A stretch of 64,000 nucleotides of DNA from Candidatus Pelagibacter sp. (GCA_028226735.1 JAOIYV010000003.1:1-64000); one strand, 5' to 3'. Positions 1-11,883 are shown, numbered from the stretch's first letter. The notes: generated by a model from the sequence alone, not told the origin. Translations and numbers: made by a program.

Positions 1-1229
<1,229 letters not shown>

Positions 1230-1231
1230 TA

Positions 1232-2512
1232 ATGAAGTTTTTTGAAACTTCAAAATATTTCACTTTAAAAAAATCAACATATATCAACTTAAGATGGATT
1301 GCTATAATTGGTCAATTAATAACTATAAATTTAGTTTATTTTATTTTTAAATTTGAATTTAATTTTATTTTAACAAACTCAATAGTTTTTATTGGAATTC
1401 TTAGTAATTTATACTTAATTTACTTTGAAAAAAAAACTCAATTGCTAGATAAAGCAGCTTTTTTATTTTATTTTATTGATGTTTTGCAATTAAGTTTTTT
1501 AATTTATCTAACAGGAGGCATTGCTAATCCATTTTCAATTTTTTTAATAATACCAACTATATTCTCATCATCAAATTTAGGTTTTAAAAGTAATTTATTA
1601 TTAGTTATTGTTACTATTTTTATTATTGTTTTTCTTACATTCTTTCATAGCCCATTACCGCATCCAATCAATGAACACTTTCATGTTAGTTTTTACTATT
1701 ATTATTCAATTCCTATTTCATTGATAGTTGCTTTAATCTTTTTAAATTATTTTGCTTTATTATTTGGCAAACAATCTAGACTAAGGAAAGAAGCACTAAA
1801 CAAAATGGAAGAAATTATGTCAAAAGAACATGAGCTTTTATCCCTTGGAGGTCAAGCAGCAGCAGCTGCACATTCTTTAGGGACACCTTTTTCAACAATC
1901 AAGATTATATCAGCAGATTTATTAAAACAATTTGAAGATAATAAAGAAGTTAAAAAAGATATTGAGTTATTAGCAAGTCAAATTGAAAGATGTAGTGAAA
2001 TATTGAAGAAATTAACATTAAATCCTTCAATTGAAGATGATTTTATTGATAGAGATTTGAGTTTAGCTGAATATTTAAATGAGATTGTAAAATCTTTTCA
2101 AGAGATAAGTAGTAAGAAGTTTATAGTAAATTATGATCAAAATTCTAACCCAATTAATATGATCAAATCCATAGAAATTGTTTATGGATTAAGAAATTTT
2201 ATTGGCAATGCAAACAAGTATTCTAAAAGTAAAGTATTCATAAATCTTAAAAGTGATAGTGATTTCACTGAAGTTGTTATTGAAGATGATGGAGAAGGAT
2301 ATCCAAAAGATGTATTAAGTAAAATTGGAGAGCCTTATCTTAAGTCCTTTAAAACATCTGCAAGGTCTAAATCGGGTCTAGGGCTCGGTATTTTTATAGG
2401 AAAAACATTACTAGAAAAAAATTATGCAAATATATTTTGTGGAAATTCTAAAATTAGAAGTGGAGCTGAAGTTAGTATTATGTGGAGAAATGAAGACCTT
2501 TTAAAACTTTAA
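1232..2512 (+). CDS. regB: RegB/PrrB-type redox-sensing histidine kinase
   Basis: Sensor kinase of the RegBA (PrrBA) two-component family, which controls energy metabolism in response to the redox state of the membrane. About six hydrophobic segments fill residues 20-180. They include GGIANPF near residue 95, which matches the ubiquinone-site signature GGxxNPF of RegB. The H-box is AAHSLGTPF (His about 214), followed by ERCSEIL, whose Cys (about 254) matches the redox-active cysteine of RegB. The N box ([10 protein letters not shown]), EDDGEGYP and [10 protein letters not shown] form the HATPase domain. No regA partner is encoded in this window. Its 3' end overlaps the converging cobT by 4 bp. 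Confidence 0.9.
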   Translation: MKFFETSKYFTLKKSTYINLRWIAIIGQLITINLVYFIFKFEFNFILTNSIVFIGILSNLYLIYFEKKTQLLDKAAFLFYFIDVLQLSFLIYLTGGIANPFSIFLIIPTIFSSSNLGFKSNLLLVIVTIFIIVFLTFFHSPLPHPINEHFHVSFYYYYSIPISLIVALIFLNYFALLFGKQSRLRKEALNKMEEIMSKEHELLSLGGQAAAAAHSLGTPFSTIKIISADLLKQFEDNKEVKKDIELLASQIERCSEILKKLTLNPSIEDDFIDRDLSLAEYLNEIVKSFQEISSKKFIVNYDQNSNPINMIKSIEIVYGLRNFIGNANKYSKSKVFINLKSDSDFTEVVIEDDGEGYPKDVLSKIGEPYLKSFKTSARSKSGLGLGIFIGKTLLEKNYANIFCGNSKIRSGAEVSIMWRNEDLLKL

Positions 2513-4317
2513 TGTAGTTTATCTTTATTTTTAAATAACCCACTAAGCTGAGAAATCATAACATCCCCAAGTTCATGAACATCGGTTATTTTAATAGCTT
2601 TGCTGTAATATCTTGATACATCATGACCAATCCCGATAGCTAAAATTTCTACATCACTCTTAGTTTCTATAAATTTTACCATTTTTTTTAAATGTTTTTC
2701 AAGAAAATCCCCTGAATTAACGGATAAGGTAGAGTCGTCTACTGGAGCTCCATCAGAAATTACCATTAGGATTTTTCTTTCTTCTTTTCTTTTTTTAATT
2801 CTATTAAATGCCCAGGATATAGCTTCTCCATCAATGTTTTCTTTTAACAATCCTTCTTTTAACATTAAGCCGATATTATTTTTTGATTGTCTCCAGTGAG
2901 TATCTGCTCCTTTATAGATTATATGTCTCAGATCATTTAATCTACCAGGATTTTTTGGCTTTTCTTTTTTTGTCCATGTTTCCCTACTTTTTCCTCCCTT
3001 CCAATTTTTTGTAGTAAAACCCAGAACTTCAACTTTTACAGAGCATCTTTCTAAAGTCCGAGATAGTATATCCGCACAAAGTGCTGCAATTGTGATAGGC
3101 CTGCCTCGCATTGACCCTGAATTATCAATTAACAATGTTACAATAGTATCTTTAAAGTCTAGATCTTTCTCTTTCATAAAAGATAATGAATTATAAGGGT
3201 CTACAATAACTCTTGTTAACTTTGAGCTATCCAGCAAACCTTCTTCTAGGTCGAATTCCCAAGCTCTATTTTGTTTAGCTAGAAGCTCTCTTTGTAGCTT
3301 ATTAGCAAGCTTTGTTATTAAATCCTGAAAACTAATCAACTGTTGGTCAAGATTTTTTCTCAATTTTTGTGTTTCTTTAATATCTTCTAAGTTTTCCGCT
3401 TTTATAATTTCATCAAATTCGTTTGTAAAAATTTGGTACTCTTGATTCATGTTATCTATTTTTGCTTTTTGTAATACATTCTCTGAGCTATCCTTGATGG
3501 AGTCGGGATCTTCTAACTGTTCATTGATTTTTTGATCACTTAGATCAAAACCAGAGTCAAGACTGGCCAGACTTTCGTCTTGTTTATTTTTATCTTCCTG
3601 TCCGTCCGCTTGGTTGTTGTCATCGTTTTCTGATTTTTTCTCTTGTTCATTTTCTTTTTCATTGTCTTCTTCATTGCTTTCTTCATTATCTGAGCTAAAA
3701 ACATCCATATTTTCTAAAATTTCTGAAAACTTTGAGCTATAATTATTTTGATTTTCTAAGTTTTCATTTAAGAAATCCATATGTTTTTCAATTGAAGAAT
3801 CAAAATCTTTCTCCCAGAAACTTAACTTTTTTGAAGAAGTAGAATTAGGTTCTAAACTAAAAAATTTTTTCAGCATATATATTTCAAAAGCTTGTGTTAT
3901 AGGGACGTCATCTTTGCTATTCAAATTTTCATTATGACTTGTGTTAATTTTTTGATTATAGTTTTCTTTTAAATTTTTAGCTATACCTTTAAGCATTTTA
4001 CTTCCTAAAACCTCATATCTTACTTTTTCAGCAATGTTATATAAAGATTTACAAGATTTATTATTTGGTAAATTCTTATTAAATATTTTTTTATTTGAAA
4101 ATTTTTTTTTTAATGCGCCTGAGTCAGCTTCAGCTCTTAATCTAATAAAATCATTTTTGTTTGATAAATTAGTTACCTCAAAAAAATCAATTTTTTTTGG
4201 ACCTAAATCTTTATCAATTTTTTTTATCTCTGGTTTATAATCGTCTGAAATTACTTTTGCAGTAGAAATGAGAACTTGTTTAAATTTTTCTTTAAGATTA
4301 CTTTCCTTATTACTCAT
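2509..4317 (-). CDS. cobT: Cobaltochelatase CobT-like subunit with VWA domain
   Basis: In aerobic B12 synthesis CobT acts with CobS and CobN to insert cobalt into hydrogenobyrinic acid diamide. Here a CobT-like N-terminal half (residues 1-200) leads into a strongly acidic, Glu/Asn-rich linker (about 205-255). The C-terminal von Willebrand A domain carries an intact MIDAS, DNSGS, at about 398-402. At 602 aa it is normal for CobT. It follows cobS with no gap. No cobN or other corrin gene is in the window, and SAR11 bacteria are generally considered B12 auxotrophs, so a chelatase role is doubtful. A MoxR/VWA-type remodelling role is the alternative. Confidence 0.88.
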   Translation of the reverse strand: MSNKESNLKEKFKQVLISTAKVISDDYKPEIKKIDKDLGPKKIDFFEVTNLSNKNDFIRLRAEADSGALKKKFSNKKIFNKNLPNNKSCKSLYNIAEKVRYEVLGSKMLKGIAKNLKENYNQKINTSHNENLNSKDDVPITQAFEIYMLKKFFSLEPNSTSSKKLSFWEKDFDSSIEKHMDFLNENLENQNNYSSKFSEILENMDVFSSDNEESNEEDNEKENEQEKKSENDDNNQADGQEDKNKQDESLASLDSGFDLSDQKINEQLEDPDSIKDSSENVLQKAKIDNMNQEYQIFTNEFDEIIKAENLEDIKETQKLRKNLDQQLISFQDLITKLANKLQRELLAKQNRAWEFDLEEGLLDSSKLTRVIVDPYNSLSFMKEKDLDFKDTIVTLLIDNSGSMRGRPITIAALCADILSRTLERCSVKVEVLGFTTKNWKGGKSRETWTKKEKPKNPGRLNDLRHIIYKGADTHWRQSKNNIGLMLKEGLLKENIDGEAISWAFNRIKKRKEERKILMVISDGAPVDDSTLSVNSGDFLEKHLKKMVKFIETKSDVEILAIGIGHDVSRYYSKAIKITDVHELGDVMISQLSGLFKNKDKLH

Positions 4318-5292
4318 CTAAATCTGAATATTAACAATAGACTCTGGTAATTCTTCGCCGAAACATCTTTGATAATATTCAGCTATAGTATTTTTTTCAA
4401 TATCATCACATTTGTTTAAAAATGTAACTCTAAAAGCGTATCCAGTATCTTTAAAAATTTCAGTATTCTCAGCCCAATGCAAAACAGTTCGTGGGCTCAT
4501 GACAGTAGATATGTCACCAGCAATAAAACCTTTTCTAGTTAATGAAGCAACCTTAATCATATTGGCCACTTTTTCTTTTCCTTTGGTGTTATTTAAATTT
4601 TTATTTTTTGCCAGGATGATTTCCATCTCTTTATCTAAGCTAAGGTAATTTAATGATGTAACTATATTCCATCTATCCATTTGTCCTTGATTTATTTGCT
4701 GAGTACCATGGTATAGTCCAGTAGTATCCCCTAAACCAACAGTGTTAGAGGTTGCAAACAATCTAAAAAATTTATTTTGTTTTATAACTTTGTTTTTATC
4801 TAAAAGGGTAAAGTTTCCCTCAGCTTCCAATACTCTTTGAATAACAAACATTACATCTGGTCTACCCGCATCATATTCATCAAAAACTAGAGCTACTGGG
4901 TGTTGTATAGACCATGGAAGAATACCTTCCTTAAATTCTGTAACTTGTTTTCCGTCTTTAATAACAATTGCATCTTTTCCGATTAGATCAATTCTACTTA
5001 CATGACTATCTAGGTTTACCCTTATGCAAGGCCAATTTAATCTTGCAGCTATTTGTTCAATATGAGTTGATTTTCCAGTACCGTGATAACCCTGGACTAA
5101 AACCCGCTTGTTAAATGCAAAACCAGATAAAATTGCAAGTGTTGTGTCTCTATCAAATTTGTAATTTTTATCAATCTCTGGAACATATTCATTTTTTTTT
5201 GAAAAGGCATTCACTTCCATATTTGAGTCAATTCCAAAAGTTTGTTTTAAAGATATTTTAAGGTCAGGTTGTATATTTGCTTCAAGTGTCAA
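4318..5292 (-). CDS. cobS: Cobaltochelatase CobS-like AAA+ ATPase
   Basis: MoxR-class AAA+ ATPase that forms ring complexes with CobT. Visible are Walker A GYHGTGKS (residues 68-75), Walker B ALVFDEYD (about 134-141), a sensor region LFATSNTVG and the arginine-containing DRWN segment. The length, 324 aa, is as expected for CobS. It overlaps the upstream DnaJ-domain gene by 11 bp and abuts cobT, so the three are probably co-transcribed. The gene order DnaJ-cobS-cobT beside bolA is familiar from alphaproteobacteria, including ones without B12 synthesis, which suggests a conserved non-cobalamin function (inference). Confidence 0.9.
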   Translation of the reverse strand: MTLEANIQPDLKISLKQTFGIDSNMEVNAFSKKNEYVPEIDKNYKFDRDTTLAILSGFAFNKRVLVQGYHGTGKSTHIEQIAARLNWPCIRVNLDSHVSRIDLIGKDAIVIKDGKQVTEFKEGILPWSIQHPVALVFDEYDAGRPDVMFVIQRVLEAEGNFTLLDKNKVIKQNKFFRLFATSNTVGLGDTTGLYHGTQQINQGQMDRWNIVTSLNYLSLDKEMEIILAKNKNLNNTKGKEKVANMIKVASLTRKGFIAGDISTVMSPRTVLHWAENTEIFKDTGYAFRVTFLNKCDDIEKNTIAEYYQRCFGEELPESIVNIQI

Positions 5293-5809
5293 TTTTTTCT
5301 CTATAAGTATTTTTTAACTGGGTATAAGCTAAAGTGATTAATTTAAGTTTTTCTTCATATTGTTTATTACCCAAATTAATATCAGGGTGAAATTTTTTGA
5401 CAAGTGATTTGAATTTATCTTGTATTTTTTCCCATTTTAAACCTACAGAAACACCTAAAATTCCAAAAGCTTTAATGTCATTGCTGTTAAACTTGAACTG
5501 ACTCATATGATTATATTCACCTTTAAGTTTTGCTTTATCAAATTCATCTTTTAATGTTGTATTCCATAGTACCTTAAAAAAATTGTCAGAAGAGCTAAAA
5601 CTTTGGGTTGGCTTGTGCCAGGTCATGTCTGATTTTAAGAAATTAAAAACTTGCTCATCGTCCATTCCTGAAAAATAATTCCAATTTTTGTTAAATTCTC
5701 TAACATGAGCTAAACATAACAATCTATAGTTTTTACTATTATCTTTTTCAACTGGTGCTTTATATTCACCAATTTCAAAACAATTATTCCAATCACAAAT
5801 ATTTTTCAT
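5282..5809 (-). CDS. DnaJ-domain protein upstream of cobS
   Basis: A 175-aa protein with a J-domain at its C-terminus (about residues 110-172), including the HPD tripeptide in KKFHPDIN that stimulates DnaK ATPase. The N-terminal half starts with [10 protein letters not shown], a Cys-containing stretch typical of the small DnaJ-like proteins found before cobS in alphaproteobacteria. It has no G/F region or zinc-finger domain, so it is a type III J-protein, not DnaJ itself. It probably recruits Hsp70 to a specific client; the CobS/CobT complex is an obvious candidate given the 11-bp overlap with cobS. Confidence 0.85.
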   Translation of the reverse strand: MKNICDWNNCFEIGEYKAPVEKDNSKNYRLLCLAHVREFNKNWNYFSGMDDEQVFNFLKSDMTWHKPTQSFSSSDNFFKVLWNTTLKDEFDKAKLKGEYNHMSQFKFNSNDIKAFGILGVSVGLKWEKIQDKFKSLVKKFHPDINLGNKQYEEKLKLITLAYTQLKNTYREKIDT

Positions 5810-5834
5810 GTAATATAATATTAAATTATTATTT

Positions 5835-6095
5835 ATGAATATAAATGAATTAATTGCAACTGTTAAAATTAAACTTAATAAAAGAATTGTTGTTCAACAA
5901 ATAGAAGTTGAAGATAAAAGTTTTTTGCATAAAAATCATAAAGGACACAAGAAGGGCAGATTTCATTTAAAATTAATAATTAAATCAGATGAACTTATTA
6001 AGTTAAGCCGATTAGAGTCGACTAAAAAAATTTATAACATTTTAGATCTTGAGCTAAAAGATCACATACATTCAATTCAGATATTACTTAGATAA
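5835..6095 (+). CDS. bolA: BolA family protein
   Basis: A small 86-aa BolA/IbaG-type protein. BolA proteins bind monothiol glutaredoxins and iron-sulfur clusters and act in iron-sulfur trafficking or regulation. Seen are the central HKNHKGHKKGRFHLKLII segment (the family has an H...GxHF-like pattern here) and a C-terminal ELKDHIHSIQI helix, where family members have the conserved basic/His element. It is divergently transcribed from the DnaJ-cobS-cobT group with a 25-bp spacer, and its last 12 bp overlap the end of aroB on the other strand. Confidence 0.85.
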   Translation: MNINELIATVKIKLNKRIVVQQIEVEDKSFLHKNHKGHKKGRFHLKLIIKSDELIKLSRLESTKKIYNILDLELKDHIHSIQILLR

Positions 6096-7190
6096 TTCTT
6101 TTTTTAAAAAAGAACGAATTTTTTTTTCGTCCCATTGTACTTTGTATGTTGGGTTTCCAATTTTCTTTAATAATACTAAATTAATTTTATTTGTATTATT
6201 TTTTTTATCTTTTTTCATAAATGATAAAAGTTTAAATAGATTTTTTTTAGAGAAGAATTTATTCATATCTCTCGGAAGATTTAATTTTTTTAAATGATTT
6301 ATAATTAAATAATACTCTTTAATACTCAAAATTTTATTTTCATAGCTAAATTTAATAGCCGTTTTAAATCCTAATATAACAGCTTCTCCATGATTTAATT
6401 TCTTGGAATATCCCAAGGTAGCTTCATAAGCATGAGCAAAGGTATGCCCAAAATTTAAAATTTTTCTCAAACCCATTTCTTTTTCATCTGCTTCAACAAC
6501 GTTTTTTTTTATTAAACAGCTTTGATATATTGCTCTTTCTATTAAAGGACTTTGCAAATTTAAAATTTGTGATCCATTATGATTTAAAAATAAAAAAAAT
6601 TTCTTACTAGCAATTAAAGCATGTTTTAAAATCTCGCCATATCCAGATATAATTTCTCTTTTTGGGAGTGATTTTAAAAAATTAACATCAGTTATAACTA
6701 AATTTGGTTGATAAAAACTACCGATAAGATTTTTACCATATTTTGTATTCACTCCAGTTTTCCCCCCGATGGAAGAGTCTACTTGTGAGAGAAGAGTGGT
6801 TGGAATATTAACCCACTTTAAACCTCTTTTAAAAGTACTTGCAGCAAAACCAGATACATCTCCTGTTATGCCTCCACCAATAGAAATTAAACAATCGTTT
6901 CTGTTGAAATTTTTATTTAAAAGAATAGATAAAATTTTATCAACACTTTTTTGATTTTTATTTTTTTCGGATGCTTTAAAGTAATGTATTTTTACTTGCT
7001 TTTTAGGCAATAATTTTAAAACTTTATTTATTATTTTTTTTGGAATTTTGTTGTCTATGACAATTAAACATTGATTAAAATTAATATAGTTTTTATTTAA
7101 ATATCTTTTAAGCTTATCTAAAACATTATTTCCTATGATGATTGGATATTTTTGACTATCCATTTTTATCTGTAATCTAATTGAGTTCAT
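6084..7190 (-). CDS. aroB: 3-dehydroquinate synthase
   Basis: Second enzyme of the shikimate pathway, converting DAHP to 3-dehydroquinate with NAD and a divalent metal. The NAD-site GGGITGDVSGF and the block NIPTTLLSQVDSSIGGKTGVN are clear, as are metal ligands in EADEKEMGLR, NFGHTFAHAYE and LNHGEAV. The length, 368 aa, is normal. It overlaps the upstream shikimate kinase gene by 14 bp, giving an aroK-aroB pair as in many proteobacteria. The 3' end converges on bolA with a 12-bp overlap. Confidence 0.96.
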   Translation of the reverse strand: MNSIRLQIKMDSQKYPIIIGNNVLDKLKRYLNKNYINFNQCLIVIDNKIPKKIINKVLKLLPKKQVKIHYFKASEKNKNQKSVDKILSILLNKNFNRNDCLISIGGGITGDVSGFAASTFKRGLKWVNIPTTLLSQVDSSIGGKTGVNTKYGKNLIGSFYQPNLVITDVNFLKSLPKREIISGYGEILKHALIASKKFFLFLNHNGSQILNLQSPLIERAIYQSCLIKKNVVEADEKEMGLRKILNFGHTFAHAYEATLGYSKKLNHGEAVILGFKTAIKFSYENKILSIKEYYLIINHLKKLNLPRDMNKFFSKKNLFKLLSFMKKDKKNNTNKINLVLLKKIGNPTYKVQWDEKKIRSFLKKELSK

Positions 7191-7689
7191 AAATTTTTAT
7201 AACTTTTTTTACTATTTCAGTTTTTGTAAGTTTGTTACAGTTAATTTTGAATTGTGCTTTTGAGTATATTTTTGAACGTTTTTTAATTAATTGTTTTATT
7301 TCCTGGTATGACGACTTAATTGCTAAGGGTCTTTTCTTACTGGACTTAATTCTTTTTAACAATATCGAATCTTCCAAATAAAGCCAAAATGAGAGATTAT
7401 TAGAAAGTACTTCTTTTCTAATTTTTTCATTTATAAAACCACCACCACCTAAAGAAATAACATTATTAGCAGTTTTTAAAGTTTTTAACGTAATTTTTTC
7501 TTCTAAATTTCTAAAATAATCTTCTCCTTTTTTTTCAAATATATTTAAGATGCTCATGGATGTCTCGTTTTCGATTAGATTATCTATATCTAAGAATTTA
7601 AGATTCAATTTTTTTGAAACTAAATTACCAATAGAAGATTTTCCAGACCCCATCATGCCTAAAAAAACAAGGTTTTTTTTTAAAATCAT
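7177..7689 (-). CDS. aroK: Shikimate kinase
   Basis: Phosphorylates shikimate with ATP. Walker A is GMMGSGKSS (about residues 11-19). The shikimate-binding elements are FLDIDNLIE, YFRNLEE and LGGGGF, and the lid segment is KRPL. The 170-aa length is typical. It is the first gene of the aroK-aroB unit and its stop overlaps the aroB start. The spacer to the divergent small membrane-protein gene is about 60 bp and probably carries both promoters. Confidence 0.95.
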   Translation of the reverse strand: MILKKNLVFLGMMGSGKSSIGNLVSKKLNLKFLDIDNLIENETSMSILNIFEKKGEDYFRNLEEKITLKTLKTANNVISLGGGGFINEKIRKEVLSNNLSFWLYLEDSILLKRIKSSKKRPLAIKSSYQEIKQLIKKRSKIYSKAQFKINCNKLTKTEIVKKVIKIYELN

Positions 7690-7748
7690 AAGCTTTCTTT
7701 ATTGAAAAAACACAAATATGTCTTAATTTGAAATTATTAAAAGATTAT

Positions 7749-7934
7749 ATGCAATTTTCAAAAATTACAAGTACCAGTCGAAGGCATTCTAATTTGGGCC
7801 TTATAATTAAAATATCATTAATTATTATTGTCATTGCAGCTGCTGTCACAATGTTAGGCAAGATTGATTTTCCCGCTCCAAATAAACAAATAGAAAAAAT
7901 TATTCCAAATGAAAAACTTAAAATTGTTAAATAA
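7749..7934 (+). CDS. Small single-span membrane protein, function unknown
   Basis: A 61-aa protein if translation starts at the ATG at 7749; a TTG 21 bases upstream would add seven residues. A basic N-terminus (TSTSRRHSN) is followed by one strong transmembrane helix (about residues 18-38, LIIKISLIIIVIAAAVTML) and a short polar tail. This pattern predicts an inner-membrane protein with its C-terminus in the periplasm. Its 3' end overlaps the next gene by 26 bp, so the two are probably translated from one message and may interact. I do not recognise the family. Confidence 0.6.
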   Translation: MQFSKITSTSRRHSNLGLIIKISLIIIVIAAAVTMLGKIDFPAPNKQIEKIIPNEKLKIVK

Positions 7935-9669
7935 AAAATATTTATCAATTATATTTGTTTTTTTAATTTTAAGTTTCACAGCTAAATCACAAGAGCCAGT
8001 TGATATTTGGAGCTTAGAAGAAAAAACTTCTAAAGAAAATACAACGGCTGTTGAGCAGAAAGATAAAGAAATTGTTTCACAAAATACTATTTATGAAATG
8101 CAATCTCTTAAAAAAGATCAATCAAATATACAACTAGAGACAACATTGACTTCAAAAGAGATTGAAATTGCAGGTCTCTACGATCCAGCTGAAAATGGAC
8201 TAGATATAAATATGTGGTCTAACTCTGATGGAGATCAAATTTTAAACCTTTTTAAGAATATAGACAAAATTAATCTTTCAAAAGATGCATCCGAAATTTT
8301 GGATATTTTATTTCTAACCAATGCTTATTATCCTGAAAAAAATATCACTAAGGAGCAGTTTCTTGAAATAAAATCCAGTTGGTTAATAAAAAACTCAAAT
8401 TATAGGTTAATTGAAGACTATTTATTAAAAAACCAAATTATAAATGACAATCCAGAATTAGCTAAACACCTAGTTAATAATTACCTTTCTATATCAAAAG
8501 TAGAAAAAGCATGTGAAATTTTTTCCAAGATTACAACTCCTATTGAAGACGAATATTTATCTAAATTTAATATTTATTGCTTGATTAATAAAAATAAAAT
8601 AGAAGAAGCACAATTACTTTTAGATTTAAAAAAAGAGTTAGGTTTTAAAGATAATTTTTATGAAAAAAAAATTAGCTACCTAATGGGCTATGATAATAAA
8701 GCTGATATTACAATATCTGAAAATACAATTTTAGACTTCCATTTATCTCATAAGGTGAATTCTCAATTTGAGTTTGAACCAAAAGACACTACTACTAAAC
8801 AAATTTGGAAATATTTATCGACATCTAATTTACTATATAATATTCAGGAAATTGAAATTACTGACCTAGACAAGATTAGAACCATTGAGAAAGCTACACA
8901 TGAAAAAAATTATACTGAAAAGGAATTATTTAATCTTTATAAGAGATTTCAGTTTAGTATTGATCAGTTAATAAATATTAGGGACTCCTCAAAAATATTA
9001 ACAACAGTAGAAGCTAGAGCTTTAATATATCAAGGAATATTAATAACCTCAGAAATTGATGAAAAACTTAAATTAATGAATGCATTAAAAAATTCTTTTA
9101 AAAATGATGGTATAGAAAATGCATTTAATGAAGAGTTAAGTATTTTTTTAAGTGAAATCGATCAAGAAGAGATTCCTTCAAATTATACTACATTTTATCA
9201 AAAACATACTTTTGAGAAAAATGCAGATTCTAAGAATATTAAAATTAATAATAAAATTCTTCATCAGTCTAAATTAATCAATTATTTTTATGGAGAGATC
9301 CCTAAAAAAAATATTACTAAAGATTTAGACGTTTTTTTAAAAAAGATTAAAAAAAATAAAAAATATTTCTTTTCTAAAAAAGATGTAATTTTAGTTGAGA
9401 CACTTAAATCTGATGGTATTAAAGTTTCAGAAAAGTATAAAAATCTGTATGAAATAAACGAGTCAGAAATTCCATCAGATATCCAAGTTTTAATTAATAA
9501 TGGTGATATGGGTGGAGCAATATTGCGAATTGTTGAAGTTATTGGGCAAGATGAGTTGAATGATATTGATGCAGATACAATGTATTTTATAATTAATACC
9601 CTGAATCAACTCAATGTTGATGTTCTAAGAAACAAGATTCTTCTTAAAGTTCTTCCTTTAAAAGTTTAA
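7909..9669 (+). CDS. Exported helical-repeat protein, function unknown
   Basis: A 586-aa protein with an N-terminal signal sequence (basic start, hydrophobic core IIFVFLILSFTA, probable cleavage near residue 27). After an acidic low-complexity region come long amphipathic helices, including KVEKACEIFSKI and KIEEAQLLLDLK, which look like degenerate TPR-type repeats. It is probably periplasmic. The start overlaps the preceding small membrane-protein gene by 26 bp, suggesting a membrane anchor and periplasmic partner pair (inference). It lies between aroK and def without sharing an obvious pathway with either. Confidence 0.65.
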   Translation: MKNLKLLNKKYLSIIFVFLILSFTAKSQEPVDIWSLEEKTSKENTTAVEQKDKEIVSQNTIYEMQSLKKDQSNIQLETTLTSKEIEIAGLYDPAENGLDINMWSNSDGDQILNLFKNIDKINLSKDASEILDILFLTNAYYPEKNITKEQFLEIKSSWLIKNSNYRLIEDYLLKNQIINDNPELAKHLVNNYLSISKVEKACEIFSKITTPIEDEYLSKFNIYCLINKNKIEEAQLLLDLKKELGFKDNFYEKKISYLMGYDNKADITISENTILDFHLSHKVNSQFEFEPKDTTTKQIWKYLSTSNLLYNIQEIEITDLDKIRTIEKATHEKNYTEKELFNLYKRFQFSIDQLINIRDSSKILTTVEARALIYQGILITSEIDEKLKLMNALKNSFKNDGIENAFNEELSIFLSEIDQEEIPSNYTTFYQKHTFEKNADSKNIKINNKILHQSKLINYFYGEIPKKNITKDLDVFLKKIKKNKKYFFSKKDVILVETLKSDGIKVSEKYKNLYEINESEIPSDIQVLINNGDMGGAILRIVEVIGQDELNDIDADTMYFIINTLNQLNVDVLRNKILLKVLPLKV

Positions 9670-9695
9670 AAATTATAATAAAATAATCATCAATT

Positions 9696-10214
9696 ATGAC
9701 AGTTAAAATTATTATAACAGAACCAAATAAAATATTACGTCAAATATCCAAACCTGTTTTACAAGTAGGCGAAGAAGAGCGATCACTTATGAAAGATATG
9801 TTAGATACCATGTATGCAGCACCTGGGATAGGTTTGGCAGCAATTCAAATTGGAGTACCAAAAAGAATTATTGTTATGGATATAAGTAGGGATGAAAATA
9901 AAAAAGAACCAAGATATTTTGTTAATCCAGTAATAAAAAATAGAAATACAGAAAAATCAACATATGAAGAAGGATGTTTATCTGTACCTAATCAGTTTGC
10001 TGAAATAGATAGGCCAAATAAATGTGAAGTAGAATATTTAGACTATAACGGAAAAAAACAATTATTAAAAGCTGATGGACTGTTAGCAACTTGTATTCAA
10101 CATGAGATGGATCATTTAGAAGGAATTTTATTTATTGATTACTTGTCTAAATTAAAAAGATCAATGATAATTAAAAAACTTTCTAAAAATAAGTCTAGTA
10201 GAATAGTTGTTTAA
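9696..10214 (+). CDS. def: Peptide deformylase
   Basis: Removes the formyl group from the initiator methionine of new proteins. All three metal-site motifs are present: GIGLAAIQIG, EEGCLSVP (Cys ligand) and QHEMDHLEG (two His ligands and the catalytic Glu). The 172-aa length is standard. It sits 3 bp upstream of fmt, giving the classic def-fmt pair that removes and adds the formyl group, followed by truA. Confidence 0.96.
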   Translation: MTVKIIITEPNKILRQISKPVLQVGEEERSLMKDMLDTMYAAPGIGLAAIQIGVPKRIIVMDISRDENKKEPRYFVNPVIKNRNTEKSTYEEGCLSVPNQFAEIDRPNKCEVEYLDYNGKKQLLKADGLLATCIQHEMDHLEGILFIDYLSKLKRSMIIKKLSKNKSSRIVV

Positions 10215-10217
10215 AAA

Positions 10218-11150
10218 ATGTTGAAAAAAATTGTTTTCATGGGGACTCCACTTTTTGCAGTTCCAATTTTAAAGTCTTTATATCAAAATGGATACTCTAT
10301 CTCTGCTGTATATACACAACCTCCACAAAAATCTCAAAGAGGCCAAAAAATAAACAAATCTGCAATTCAAGGAATTTCTGAAACTTTAAACTTAGAATAC
10401 AGAACACCCGAGTTGTTAAAAAATAATGAAGAAGAATATGAATATTTAAAAAAAATGAATGCAGATATAGCTATTGTAGTTGCTTACGGTCAAATTATTC
10501 CAAAAAAATTTTTAAGCTTAACAAAAAAAGGATTTATTAATATTCATGCATCGTTACTTCCAAAGTGGAGGGGTGCAGCACCAATTCAAAGATCTATCAT
10601 GAATTTAGAAAAAGAAACTGGAATCAGTATTATGAAAATACAAGAAAAATTAGACTCAGGTCCAATATGTAAGACATATAAAATTGAAATAGAAGAAGAA
10701 GATAATTTAGAATCAATTACAGAAAAACTTTCATCTTTAGCAGCAAAAAAAATAATAGATAATATTGATGATATACTAGATGGTAAAATGAAATTTACTA
10801 ATCAAAAACATAGTGAGGCAACATATGCATATAAAATTGAAAAATCAGAAGGACAAATAAATTGGAATGAAAAAGCAGAGAGCATTATTGCTAAAATAAA
10901 AGGATTATTCAAAAGTCCTGGTGCCTTTTTTAACTACAAGGGTGAAAGATATAAAATTTTAAAAGCCGAATTAGCTTTTGGAAAGGGAGAAATTGGTGAG
11001 GTGCTGGATGATTATCTTGAAATTAGTTGTGGTAATAAAAAATCAATCAAAATATTGGAGGTGCAACGACAAGGAAAAAGGCCTCAAAATATAAGTGAAT
11101 TTATGCTTGGGTCACAAATAAAAAAAGGCTCAAACTTAAACAATGCATAG
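10218..11150 (+). CDS. fmt: Methionyl-tRNA formyltransferase
   Basis: Formylates Met-tRNAfMet with 10-formyl-tetrahydrofolate. The N-terminal formyltransferase fold shows MGTPLFAVPIL and the catalytic block INIHASLLPKWRGAAPIQ. The C-terminal OB-fold domain (about residue 205 onward) is complete at 310 aa. It follows def by 3 bp and overlaps truA by 8 bp, so def-fmt-truA form one translation-related unit. Confidence 0.96.
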   Translation: MLKKIVFMGTPLFAVPILKSLYQNGYSISAVYTQPPQKSQRGQKINKSAIQGISETLNLEYRTPELLKNNEEEYEYLKKMNADIAIVVAYGQIIPKKFLSLTKKGFINIHASLLPKWRGAAPIQRSIMNLEKETGISIMKIQEKLDSGPICKTYKIEIEEEDNLESITEKLSSLAAKKIIDNIDDILDGKMKFTNQKHSEATYAYKIEKSEGQINWNEKAESIIAKIKGLFKSPGAFFNYKGERYKILKAELAFGKGEIGEVLDDYLEISCGNKKSIKILEVQRQGKRPQNISEFMLGSQIKKGSNLNNA

Positions 11151-11883
11151 ATATCAAATATTAATTGAATATATAGGAACCAATTTTATTGGGTGGCAAA
11201 TTCAGCCTAGAGGAAAATCAATCCAAAAATTAGTTCAAAATAAATTATCTAAAATTTTGAAAGAAAAAATATCTTTAGTAGGATCTGGAAGAACTGATAC
11301 TGGAGTTCACGCAATTGAACAGTCAGCTCATTTTGACTGCAGTAAAAAGATTCAAGATTTAGATAAATTTATTAAATCAATTAATCATTTTGTTAACATA
11401 AGAGGTGTTTCAATACTAAACATTAAAAAAAGAAATTTAAAATTTCATGCAAGGTTTTCTGCAAAACAAAGAGTTTATAGATATGTAATAATGAATAGAA
11501 GCAGTAAACCATCAATTGAAAATAAAAGAGGTTGGCACATAACAAAAAAATTAGATGTATTATTAATGAAAAAAGGAGCAAAAAAATTTATAGGAACTAA
11601 AGATTTTTCAACATTTAGGTCTTCTAGTTGTAAAGCTAAAAGCCCAATTAAGACTATTAAATCAATTAAGATAAAATCAATAAAAGGTAAAATTGAAATA
11701 AAATTTCAATCACAATCTTTTTTACAACAACAAGTTAGGTCAATGGTTGGTTGCTTAAAATACTTAGCAGAAAAAAAATGGAATTTAAAAAAGTTTGAAT
11801 TTGTTTTTAAATCAAAAAAAAGAATACTTTGTGCTCCACCTGCTCCACCTGAAGGATTATTTTTAGAAAAAGTTATTTATTAG
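11143..11883 (+). CDS. truA: tRNA pseudouridine(38-40) synthase
   Basis: Makes pseudouridine at positions 38-40 of the anticodon arm. The catalytic aspartate lies in GSGRTDTGVHA near residue 50. RFSAKQRVYRY and the C-terminal QQQVRSMVGCL segment are also typical. The length is 246 aa. It overlaps fmt by 8 bp at its start, and at its 3' end overlaps the converging SET-domain gene by 11 bp. Confidence 0.95.
   Translation: MHRYQILIEYIGTNFIGWQIQPRGKSIQKLVQNKLSKILKEKISLVGSGRTDTGVHAIEQSAHFDCSKKIQDLDKFIKSINHFVNIRGVSILNIKKRNLKFHARFSAKQRVYRYVIMNRSSKPSIENKRGWHITKKLDVLLMKKGAKKFIGTKDFSTFRSSSCKAKSPIKTIKSIKIKSIKGKIEIKFQSQSFLQQQVRSMVGCLKYLAEKKWNLKKFEFVFKSKKRILCAPPAPPEGLFLEKVIY

Noticed and set aside
7745..7948. 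Minus-strand frame opposite the small membrane-protein gene
   Set aside because: It is the mirror of the plus-strand gene, whose basic-TM-polar layout and coupling to the next gene are more convincing.
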